A stretch of 64,000 nucleotides of DNA, taken from the NCBI GenBank assembly GCA_003255065.1, contig QAOA01005839.1, positions 137,877 through 201,876 of the forward strand, read 5' to 3'. Shown piece after piece: positions 39,801 to 51,800 of this stretch (positions within the stretch are counted from its first letter, which is position 1; each line of letters starts with the position of its first letter). Below the pieces are notes generated by a model, which was given only the letters and a program-made list of their open reading frames with translations, was not told where the DNA came from and made no database searches. The translations under genes and the position numbers were made by a program. Source of the stretch: Cercis canadensis (Eukaryota > Streptophyta > Magnoliopsida > Fabales > Fabaceae).

Positions 39801-42800
39801 AAGATATCACCAGTATCAGTATCATAATGATAAAGAGACCAATTAACATAGTAGTATGCAAAATATTATCGTACTAGTTCAGCCAATTTAACCCCAGAAG
39901 ACCGCCAAAAAAAGTAGGACCAATTATTAAGTATGAATTACAAGAATAGAAATCTCTGGGACAAAAAATTTACAACATAACATCTTAAACTCAAATCATG
40001 AGTCCTCAAATCCCAAACATTTTCTAAATAACTTGTAAAATCTACAACATGAGTATGATTAAATAATGGTGATATCTTAATATGTATGTGATGTGCTGCT
40101 CTAGCTCAGAAACAGTTGCACATTTGTTGACGTGTTCTTACATTTTCCAAGCAGGCATTTCTATATGGAATAGGCTTTTGGGTCTGTTTGGTGAAACATG
40201 GGAGTCTCCTGAGTTTGGAGCAATTTCTCTTGATTACTTGCATAGGTTTTGGTAAGGGCAAGGAGGAGAAATAAACAAGAAATCTTATCCTACTCCTTTG
40301 AATCATTCTTTCACCCTTCTAATAAAGCTCTTCTTTTATCAGGAAAAAAATGAATTTGATTACATAAAAATGTTAATAGAAAATTATGGGTGATCGTGTC
40401 AAAAATTAAGAAAGGGGGTCAGTATGTCCAATGAAAGAATTGTAATACGAACAATAAACACATGCTACTCAAACTGAGTAATGAGCCATGAATCATGAAC
40501 CCAAAAACTAAAAGGAAAAGATAAGTTACCCATCAGGAAAATAGACACCACATATTTCCAGGAACATTAAAGTTACATTTATACAGTTTCAGAATATGTA
40601 TACTTTTTTTCTCAAATAAATTCAGTATCTCTTGTTCTAGTCCTTAACTACTTAATGGCATATGTTTGTTAGTCATAGATAATGATTTTCTGGCCTTCGG
40701 GTGCTATGGAAGTCACTGAATAAACAGCATGACATCATAGCACCAACTATTTAAAAAAAAAAATTGAAAAAAAGATGAAATTTTATTAGAGAAGGAAAGC
40801 AGAGAAGTACAGTCAGAGAAGATACGAATTCCTCCTAAAAGAAACAAGAAACTCAAAAATTCAGAGAGAATTATTATAAAGAATTTTAAATAAAAAGAAT
40901 TCTAGGTGGGTTCCAAAGTTACACTCTGTTGGAAATCCCGGATATTAAGGGAGGAAATTAAGGGATAGCTGATTGAATTCAATCAGCTGGAGTTATTGTA
41001 TTTAATCAGCTGTAGTTAATTGTATTTATTAGGATAGCTGACTAGGGATAATTAATGTAAATAGAATCCCTTAGATTAGGCTATTGCTTATAATTAGGAA
41101 TTGATTGCTGTCATCAATTCCTATATATGTAAAGTCTGGTTGTCAATAGTAGTAAGAGAGAAATTATTCTCAGAATTTTACATGGTATCAGAGCAAGTTC
41201 AAACCATGGATCTTTCGGGAAAAGAGAGTTCTGGTAGTAATACCAGTTTGTCCACTCCGGGTATCTCTTCCTTTGGTGAAAATTCTTCTCTAGTCATTAC
41301 AAATCATAGGCTAGATGGGAAGAACTTTCTCCACTGGTCTCAGTTAGTCCTCATGGTGATTAGAGGACGGGGAAAGCTGGGTTTTATTACTGGTGAACTC
41401 AGTAAACCCAAGCTTGATGATCCCAGCTATGCTGCTTGGGAACTTAATAACTCCATTGTCATGTCTTGGCTCATCAACTCCATGGAGCCAACCATCAGCC
41501 GAACCTATTTGCTGTTCAAGACAGCCAAGGCGATTTGGGATGCTGTCAAAGAAACCTACTCAGACCTTGAGAATGCATCTCAAGTGTTTGAGATCAAGTT
41601 GAAGCTGAAGGATATTAGGCAAGGCAACCTGGATGTCACTGGATATTACAACTCCCTAAAGGTTCTGTGGCAAGAACTAGATCTGTTCTATGAATCTGAT
41701 TGGGGAGATGTTGATGAACATGTCAAATTCAAGGCACATCTGGACAAGGAGCGACTGTATGATTTTCTGGCAGGTTTAAACAGAACTTTGGATGAGGTAC
41801 GTGGTCGGATCTTGGGAAGAAGGCCTCTGCCATCAATTGGAGAAGCCTTTGCTGAAGTGAGANNNNNNNNNNNNNNNNNNNNNNNNNNNNNNNNNNNNNN
41901 NNNNNNNNNNNNNNNNNNNNNNNNNNNNNNNNNNNNCGAAACTCCTTTGTCTATCCCCGAAACCAACTTGACTGAACCTGAACCAGTCACCACAGAAACA
42001 GAAAACCCTAAAGACCCTCCAGAATTGCTTGTTTATTCCAGGAGAAATACATCTTCAAAGGTTGACAAATCTGACATACAACAAGGGCAATCATCTGAAC
42101 CTAGAGTGTGCTCTAATAACACTCATAGTACTGAATGCCCCATACAGCAACCGACAGAAACTCAACCAGCCATGCAGCAGCTGACCGAATTGCCCCAAAA
42201 CTTGGGAGACTTTCCAATTGCAATCAGAAAAGGGGTAAGGGCATGTACAAAACACCCTATTTCCAAATTTGTGTCATATGAACAGCTATCTCCTAGTTTT
42301 CATGCTTTCACCACTGACCTCTCCAAGACAGCAATTCCTAAAAACATATATGAAGCAGTCACTAAACCTGAATGGAAGCATGCTGTTTTGGAAGAGATGA
42401 GGGCACTTGAGAAAAATGGCACTTGGGAATTCAGGGACCTACCTATTGGTAAGAAGACAGTTGGATGTAAATGGCTGTTTACTATTAAATATAAAGGTGA
42501 TGGCAGCATAGACAGGTATAAAGCTAGACTGGTTGCAAGGGGATTCACTCAAACCTATGGCATTGACTACCAGGAGACATTTGCACCTGTAGCAAAACTC
42601 AACACAGTGAGGGTGCTGTTTTCATTGGCAGCAAACTTAGACTGGCCTCTCCATCAGCTAGATGTGAAGAATGCTTTTCTTAATGGAGTGCTGAATGAGG
42701 AAGTCTACATGAATATACCTCCCGGGTTTGAGGGACCAAAAGGGAAGGTGTGCAGATTAAAAAAGGCTCTTTATGGGCTGAAACAATCCCCAAGAGCATG

Positions 42801-45800
42801 GTTTGAGAAACTTGTGAGGGTTGTGAAGAATAGAGGGTACTGCCAAGCTCAAACCGATCACACCACGTTCTTTAAGCACTCATTAGGAGGTAAGATTACT
42901 ATCCTTATTGTGTATGTGGATGATATGATTATAACAGGGAATGATCTAGCTGAAATTCACTCATTAAAGACTTATCTCAGCAAGATATTTGAGCTTAAAG
43001 ACCTAGGACCTCTAAAATACTTCCTAGGGATGGAGGTTGCAAGGAACCATACTGGCATTTCAATCTCACAGCGAAAATATGTGCTGGATTTATTGCAAGA
43101 AACTGGAATGATGGGCTGTAAACCAGCTGACACCCCTATGGAACCTAATAAGAAGTTAGGGGGAGAAGAGGATGGCAAAGATGCTGATAAAGGGAGGTAT
43201 CAACGGCTTGTGGGAAAACTCATATACCTTGCACACACACGGCCTGACATTGCATTTGCAGTAAGTGTGGTGAGCCAATTCATGCATTCTCCTAAGGAAG
43301 GCCACATGGATGCAGTGTACAGAATTTTGAGGTACTTAAAGAGCACTCCAGGAAAGGGACTGTATTTTAGAAAAGGAAGGCAGAAACATGTTGAAATATT
43401 CACTGATGCAGATTGGGCAGGGTCAGTAACTGATAGGCGCTCCACTTCAGGTTATTGCACTTATGTGTGGGGAAATCTAGTGACATGGAGAAGTAAAAAG
43501 CAGGCTGTTGTAGCCAGAAGTACTGCAGAGGCAGAATTTCGGGCCTTAGCACATGGGGTTTGCGAGGGTATTTGGCTAAAAAGAATACTAAAGGAACTTC
43601 GGGTTCCTATACCTCTACCCATAACCTTATATTGTGACAACCAAGCAGCAGTCAATATAGCCCACAATCCAGTCCATCATGACAGAACTAAGCATGTAGA
43701 GATTGACAGACACTTCATTAAAGAAAAGGTTGATAATGGGCTTATTAGTCTAAGATATCTGCCCACAAAGCAGCAGGTAGCAGATCTTCTTACCAAGAGC
43801 CTTCCTAGACCACGGGTTGAAGAATTAACAAGCAAGCTGGGCATGATCAATATCTATGCCTCAGCTTGAGGGGGAGTGTTGGAAATCCCGGATATTAAGG
43901 GAAAAAAAAAAATAATAAAGTTGGTCAAAAGAATAATGTTGTAAAATTCTGAGAATAATTTCTCTCTTACTACTATTGACAACCAGACTTTACATATATA
44001 GGAATTGATGACAGCAATCAATTCCTAATTATAAGCAATAGCCTAATCTAAGGGATTCTATTTACATTAATTATCCCTAGTCAGCTATCCTAATAAATAC
44101 AATTAACTACAGCTGATTAAATACAATAACTCCAGCTGATTGAATTCAATCAGCTATCCCTTAATTTCCTCCCTTAATATCCGGGATTTCCAACACACTC
44201 TATTCCACTTTAGTCACTAATCACTCTGTGATCCTGACTATTAGAGATAGGATGACCATGGGTCATGTATAACTACAAATGGCCACCAGTCATGAAGAAC
44301 AACTGCTGTGACTAATGTGGAATAGGGTGTAACTTTGGAACCCACTTGGAATTCTTTTTATTTGAGTTCCTTTAAAATATTTCTCCCAAAAATATATTAT
44401 GAAAGCTTTTTAAAAGCATATATAATAAAAAGCTTACATCAGCAGACAGCGGATCTACTAACTCCACACCAGCAATGTCCAATGAATGAGAGGAAGCCAA
44501 AGTTCCCCCACAACCAGCATGGACCATGGAAGGCCCACAACAAAATCCACGTCTCCACTGCTCTTGTAATGCAAGCCAACCATAAGGACCATCACCACAA
44601 TCTGCATCCAAGGTCAGATCAACAAAGGAAGTAGCTTGTTGGACAAGTAATGAAATGCCATCAAGAAGCTCCTGGAGTGGTTGCCTTTGACCATAAGAAA
44701 GGATACCATCTTCATTGAATGAATTATGAGAAAAGGATGGACTAACTTCCATATTTGGTGAACTCGAAGGTTTTCCAACTTTTGAAACTCCTACAGTGCG
44801 CCAGACACCAACAGGTGCATTGAGGTGCCCATCAAGTATCCCTCCATCAATATCACCGGCAATTCTAACAGGTATATTTTCTTTCTTCTTCACCTCATAC
44901 TTGCCAGCTATGTTGTCTGTGGTGGAACTAGGATCACCAGGCAGCTGATTTAATATTGTAGACCCATTTGACCTACTCAAACCAACAGCCACGAGGTTAC
45001 TTGATGATAGCAGAGTGTGTCGTAGCCTGCACATGGAAGCTTGGAACATAACACATGCAATATCAGTTGCCAACAGAGTCTTCGCAGAAAGAAGGAAATG
45101 GTCTGCTTCTGTGCCTTCACTCATCTTTCTCAGGACAGACTTGACAATAGCATTGGAACCAACATTCGAGAATGGAGGCGACACCATCCCCTCAGATTTA
45201 ACAACGGTGTTATTATTAGATGTATGTGACCTTTTATCATCTGCCTCTTTCCTACTCTCTACATAAGTATAGTAACTTTTTGAGTGTAGTGTCATACTTG
45301 TGTCATGTTTCCCAGAACATGTTTTTGAATTTAAAGTCTTGCCATTCTTCCCCTCTGATACTTCAACGCATGGAGAAGATGGTGGTGCTGCACCATATAA
45401 GTAATTGTTTGAGCTTGAATTTAAACTCTCCTCATTTCGAGATTTTGGAAGATAAGGGCTTCTGAATAATGTTGTTGAGACTTCACTTGTAGGGGTTTCA
45501 ACAGCTCCAAATTCAGGAGCAAATGTCATCATTGCTTCAGCTTTCATTATGTGATCAAACTCCCCTGTAGAATGCATTGGGGTGTGGTTTGTTGGACCCA
45601 ACGACATGGTGTTATTCATGTTGTCTTGAGATTTGCTGTGAGACTCCTCCATGGCCACTGGAAGTGGTGGATTAAAGCTCTCAAATGAAGGAAACCCAGC
45701 AGGCAAAAGCATTTGATCTGAAACATCCATCATTCCAACTGGACTGCTATTTATATCGCCACAGTCCGGAGCTGAAAACGTAAGTGCCTGAGATTCTGCA

Positions 45801-48800
45801 GTTCCTGGGGGCTTTACAGACAAATGACCATAATAAGATTCATGAATATTGAATTGAACCACATAAAGAGGGAGGGGAGTGGGGAAAGAGAGAGAAGGAA
45901 ATATTAGAAATGATAAAAGGCACAAACTTATAGTACCCTTGCTCTATGGCTAAACATACAACATTATGTTTTTTATGGCCTATCTTTGGCGCTCGGCCTG
46001 TGGCTTCCTTATGAAAATCCCCCTAACAGATATGCAGAGGAATTGGATAGCTTTACTGTATTGACAAGCTTGCTTGTTTTTTTCTATGTTTTCTTCTTGT
46101 TCCTTTGCTAAGGAAGATATCTAATCATCTCATTTTTTGGTAATCCTTCTTTCTTCTCAAATAAAATTTCTTCTTTTATATAATAAAAGCAACTGTGGAA
46201 ACTTCAGAATTTTGTAAGTGGTATAATGCAATCAATTAAAGGACAGTTTTATGTTCAAACTTTATCAGCAATGTTTCTCCAAGAAATAAAATGAAATGAG
46301 GTCCTTTATTTTGATCAAAGAAATATTGATTGTATGGAAAACACACAAAAAAGTGCAACATGAAGTGCAATGTAATTTCACCCATAAAGGAAGTAAATTT
46401 TTCCAGTTTCCATTAACAAAGAACAAGAATCAGTGAGCACATACATTATTAGTAATAAATTTTGTTTATTATTATCTTTAGAATATATTGAACAAAGTTA
46501 GAAATTAGCTGTCCAACATGTAACAATTTGATAAGGAATTTGAAATCTAAAGCATTTGAATGTGATATGTAACTGTTTAAATGTGAAAGTTACAACTTAC
46601 TGACTCTTTTTACAACCTGAGTTTGTAGGCCAAAATAAAAGTGGACACCAAAAGAAGGATCTCTATCGATAGAAACATTATAGAAATGCAGATACCTCTC
46701 CAAAAGGCAAAACATCATTTTCAAAGAAGTCACCAAAATCACCAAACTCAGATAGAAGAGCTTGAATATCCATTCCCGTGCCTCTGTCATCATCATCCCA
46801 ATCCCAATGAGATCCAATTTGCTCATTTGCAACTCCTGTAACGGCTGAATTGTTAACTTCCATGGAACCAAAATCAGACATGTATGCATCTTGCAGAGGA
46901 ACATTTGTAGCTGTACCCACTTGACTTAATGACTCTGTCACCCCTGATCGAGACCGCTTAGAACCCTGAACAGAAGTTACAATTGTTGTATTGCTTAATT
47001 CCACATAACTAAGATCGGCAATCACAAAAATTAAAAATGTGTCCACCATTCAAGGGACCTACAATACAACAGTGAAATCACCCAATTTAATTATGTTGAA
47101 GACTATGTCACATCTTTGAAGAAAGAACCTACCACAAAAATATTTTCCTCATTATTTTGAAAGTCATCCTTTAAGCATATTCATATTATGCCCACAACCA
47201 CGTTAGGAGCTAACTTAATTAAGTAAGAAGCAACCATATATATATACACAATGGATTTTAGATAACTTCCACATATGGAACCTCTCTTAAATCTGGTGCA
47301 TAGCATCAACACCAACAGATCACAGATGAGAGCATAAATAATCAAATCACTTTTTCAAACAAATAATAAAATACCAATTTGGGGCCATCTATCTCCAGCT
47401 GATCACCAGAAGATATTACTGACTGCCTACATGTTAAAGAATCAGCATCTGCCTCTAGTTCACTTGGTCCTGTAGTCTTGAAATCACTATCACTAGAACT
47501 GGCACTTAAACTACTGAGACTGCTACTATTACTATTGCTACTACTATCATAACCATGTTGTGTGCGGGTTCCATTGGTCTCAGTCCAAGTATCTTCAGCA
47601 AAATCGATATTTCCAGCACTGCAAGGACCAGAACAAAAGTAAGAGGCTAAAATATGGAAATTGAGGAAGCAATATTCCTGTCTCCAATTCAATACGGAAC
47701 TACTAGACCTTTTAACTAAAATCACAGCAGAAATACTCTAGCTTCCTTCCAGGTATGCAAAGCAAATCAAACAATGTAATACAGGGTAGAATAGGAGCAG
47801 CAAAAGGTTGGGGCTAGAATTGAATGCTATATGTCAACAATCAAAGTAATTATGCAAAAGCAACATCTTCTGCCACAAAGAAATGAATGAAAGCTCTGTG
47901 TGTGTGTGTGTGTGCAGGCATTGCATGTCTGTGTGTGAGAGAGAGAGAGAGAGTACCAACCAGTGCATGAAGAAAGATGAACCAGGCAGGCATGGTCCCA
48001 TCCAATTTTGCAGCCAAAATCTGTAAATTTCATATTAACAATAGAGTAAGAAACATATAGCTCTTTATGAAACAGTAACAGTTTATATGAGAGAACAACA
48101 ATAATGTGTGTATTTATATTTCATAAAAATAAATTTACTGAAAAGCGCCTTAAGGGTGCAATCCAAGTAGGTTAAACCTACAAACAATATAAAGCAGAGA
48201 GTATCCTCCAAAATAATAATAATAAGGGGAAAAAATCTATAAAAGAAAACTAACAATCCAAATTCAATATGTTGCATCTATAAATGTTAAAATTAAATTG
48301 CAAAAGCAAAAACTATGTGGTTGTTGTCAACCACTAAGGTTGAAGTGCATGAAATTACATGCATTTCTTTAAATAATTTTGGGAAAAAGAATATGGGCTA
48401 AGTAAAACTAAAGAAAATGAGAAAACCAAGAAAGGAATCAACTAAAGCAATGATGGGTGTCTCTTTCACACATCCTACTGTATATGTGAACATATAACTA
48501 CATCAACAGAGGAATCAAGGAGGGAAACAAGCTTGACCATTGGCCACCAAAGTATTCAATTGAAGAAAACAAAATTAGATAGCACAGAAGCTCCTCCTAT
48601 ACACACACAGCAATACCTTCTCAAAGAAGACCTTGCAAATGATGTTTGCAGAACCGGTACAAGCACTGCCTCAGCTGGATATAGAAAAGTTTTCTCATAA
48701 TCTGACAAATGATCTGGTGATCCCTTTTGATCACTCCTTCCCACAGCAGGAGATTCAGCAAGATGATGCTTGGAAAAATTCCTAACACCGTTTGAGTTTG

Positions 48801-51800
48801 GCTGCAATGACTTGTCACTTCCAGACCTAGGGAAGCCAAGACTTACTTCAACATAACAATTCTGCCCCCTCAGCTGGCAACCAAAACCCTGGGAAACATG
48901 ATATGGGACACCTATAATTCCATTTGACGCCCTGAACTTGGTAGAGCTGCTATAAAAGATCAAAAACAAAACTTAGTCCAGAGTGATATTTTCATACACC
49001 AAGATGTATGCATGAAAAGAAGGAAAAGGACCTCGAATAGCCTTGCTTGACAAGTTCACTTGGAGAACAACCAGTAAGGCTGCCACGTATTCCATGAGGA
49101 GAAACAATCACTGCCACATAGTAATTGAAAATCAAAGTCAGAACAGGTTCCAAGTAAAGCCATTCAAGGAAGCCCATATGAACTTATTAGTCCTGTGCAA
49201 TAGAGTTGGTTATGAAATAGAAAAGTTTACATAAAGGAAAGTCAAAATGCTGGAAAACGTAAATAAAGTAAAAGTTCAAGGAAATATTCAAGAACAGGAG
49301 GACATTAACATGCATGATGGGAGAAGAAAAAATAATTACAACAAAACTTGAAGGATGAAACCCATGAGTAAAGCAATAAAATTTTAGAAGCGGAATATCA
49401 AATACAATAAGATGGGAGAATCATATTAACTTGGGAATTACAGAAATGACATAAAGAAAATATAAAAGACAGTTAAAATATTGAAACAGAGAACCTTACC
49501 ACGTGGATATTATATTAAACAAACATGCAAACGCACACCATGATACACATGATAGATATAGAAAAGAAAGGATCTGATTGGTAAGGATGATTCTGGATGG
49601 TCAACTCATAAAACGTACTTTATATTGACTTTCTCATTATCTAGTTAAGCTATGAAGGATTTCAACATTGTCACATCAAAAGCTATCCTTTTGCCTATAC
49701 TACTTTTTCATGATGTCATATCAGAGTATTCCTTAAGGCTGCATAATCTAGCCCTATTTGGAGCAGGGATGGCATATGCTCCAAGAAAGATAGAACATCC
49801 CCCAAAAAGATAGTAGGTTATTAACATGATTATGCAAAGAAGATCATGGAGACTTGAATCACAACTATCCACCAACTTGTTTTTATTATTTCGATGAAGT
49901 GAGTTCATGGGGAATATGGTCCAAAACAGAGTCAGGATTCAAGTAGGCTACACTATGTTTCAAGTTTTTGTACCCTTAAACAGCCCAAGAAACTCCAATA
50001 CAAGTCTACCAAATTCCAAACCTTCTTGCTGTCCTCAAAAGGAGTTTCTAAAATCCAACCCTTAAAAATTCTAACATTCATCTCTAACCATAAGAACCAA
50101 ACTAAAGCAAGCACAGCACAAATTGTCACTTGTATTGAACTTCCTTATGTACTTTAGATATTTTTTATAGATAAGAAAACCTTCTACATGAAACATTTTT
50201 TTTTAACATTTCCTGACTAGTCAGATACTTCTTTGCTGTACTTAGAGACATTTTTTTTTTATAGAAGAAAAAATTCATTAGATAGAAAGAAAGGAGTAAT
50301 ACATGTACTTAGAGACATTTAATCACCTATTGAAGAGCATAGACAGAGAACACATAAAGAGAAAGTACTACTGCGAATTAACTTTGAACAAAAATTCAAG
50401 CATAGAAAGCATATCAACCTGGAAGTCTATGTGTGGCATCCTTAGAATGTTTCAATACTTTTTCTAGATCACCAGGGGAAAGTGTCCGAATATGCCTAAA
50501 AAAGAGGAGAAACAAACCAAATGTAAATATTTCAGTTTAGGAGAGACTATTGACCAACTGAAAAGTTTAAACTTGACATACTTTGAGGACACTATAGCAT
50601 GTATAAAGATTGCCTCCTCAGTTGCAGCGAAGATGAACTCAATTGTAGGTTGCCCTCTCCTGCAGATATCAGAAACATGTAGTAGCAAAATTCAAAAGAA
50701 ATCTTATCATCAGATTGCACAGGGACACAATCAGAAAGCACTAAAGAAGCCTAGCTTAGATACATAATGCATACACTTTGCATTGTCCAGTCAAAAAGCT
50801 TCGGTAAAATTTAACTTTTTATTTTTGGGGTTAATTTAAGTATGCCTAAATCTGAGATATAAGAGGTCTGCTGGTGGTACAAGTTACACCTTGGAAAGTT
50901 GTTCCAGCATAAATACCAATACACTAAGCTAGAAAGAATAATCCTTTCTGAAGTCTGAACAATGTAAACCAAAAAAGAGAAACACATCTTCAGCATTAAA
51001 GAAAAGAATTACCAGGAAAGGAGCTGAAACGAAGTGTGCATGTTTAGTTTTCTATTACTTCTTTGGATTTCCTGATCTCCTTGAACTCTAAAATGTAAAT
51101 CCTTTTTTTATCTTTTCTTTTGTCCATTATTTGGTTTTTCCTCTTGGGGACATAATTTATTTCATACCTAATTAGCATAGATCACATTCTGCAGGCAGCA
51201 CTTTATAATAAATCACTATTGTTACTATTTACAATATCAACAATGACTTCATGCTCAGTTACTTCTGCATTATTATTGCTGGTTTTTCTTCATTTCCTGA
51301 GGTCTCTTGGTTGATGCCAGGAGCAAGTTTTGCAGCTTTAGAACCAACAGCATCTATTGAGTCATTCTTTTATCTATACTTTCAAACCAGTTTTACTGGT
51401 TCAAAAGTACTTTAGTGTCCTGGCAATTGCACGATTTCTTTGGTGGGGGAATCCTACTCCTATTGGGAGTAGAATTTTATAGATTTTAGACATATCCTTT
51501 CCTACCAAATCCTTCAGTTAATAAGAACTTGAGTACTTTGGTTTATTGAAGTCTTGTGCATGACATCTCTTTCACACTTCATAAAGCTAATAATACAGCA
51601 AATAGCAGCCTCAGATTGTCGATCTGACATCTCACTTCCTGTCTTTTTTCTTTCACTATTAGCAACATAAATTACCAAAATAATTAGCTTGTATTTCTCA
51701 CACCACCTCAATGGTCATCATTACGACCCATTGTTTTGGTTCCAGCAATACTTTGCCTTCAACCCAAAACCTTCCAACCATGAGTAAATATAAAAACTAA

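Larger units (their letters stand above)
40922..44200 (+). mobile_element. Ty1/Copia LTR retrotransposon with LTRs in inverted orientation, 5-bp TSD
   Basis: CACTC at 40922-40926 and 44196-44200 bounds a 3,269-bp unit (40927-44195). The left LTR (40927-41182, 256 bp, TGTTGG...TTTACA) is in normal orientation and is followed directly by a tRNA-Met-type primer site. The interior carries gag-pol on the plus strand and a polypurine tract just before 43877. At 43877-43902 a normal 3' LTR begins, but it stops after 26 bases. A 37-base filler follows (43903-43939). Then comes the complete 256-bp LTR in reverse complement (43940-44195). By eye the two full LTRs are identical. A 74-N gap removes part of the interior. 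The unit lies antisense to MED13. Confidence 0.85.
40888..44363. mobile_element. MITE (~200 bp, long TIRs) split by a Copia element, MED13 intron 14
   Basis: If the Copia unit and one copy of its 5-bp duplication are removed, 40888-40926 joins 44201-44363 to give about 202 bp. Its ends are inverted repeats of about 56 bp with roughly four mismatches. The left arm runs AAATAAAAAGAATTC, GTGGGTTCCAAAGTTACAC, then CTATTCCACTTTAGTCAC. The right arm is its complement. No coding capacity. A flanking target duplication is not clear, so I do not assign a superfamily. The arms show the MITE was there before the Copia insertion. Confidence 0.7.

Noticed and set aside
41101-41205. Upstream extension of the Copia open frame into the LTR
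   Set aside because: The frame is open there, but this lies in the LTR and primer site; the first Met after the primer site (41206) fits the family start.
44335-44634. 99-codon plus-strand frame over MED13 exon 14 border
   Set aside because: Antisense shadow of MED13 coding sequence and MITE DNA.
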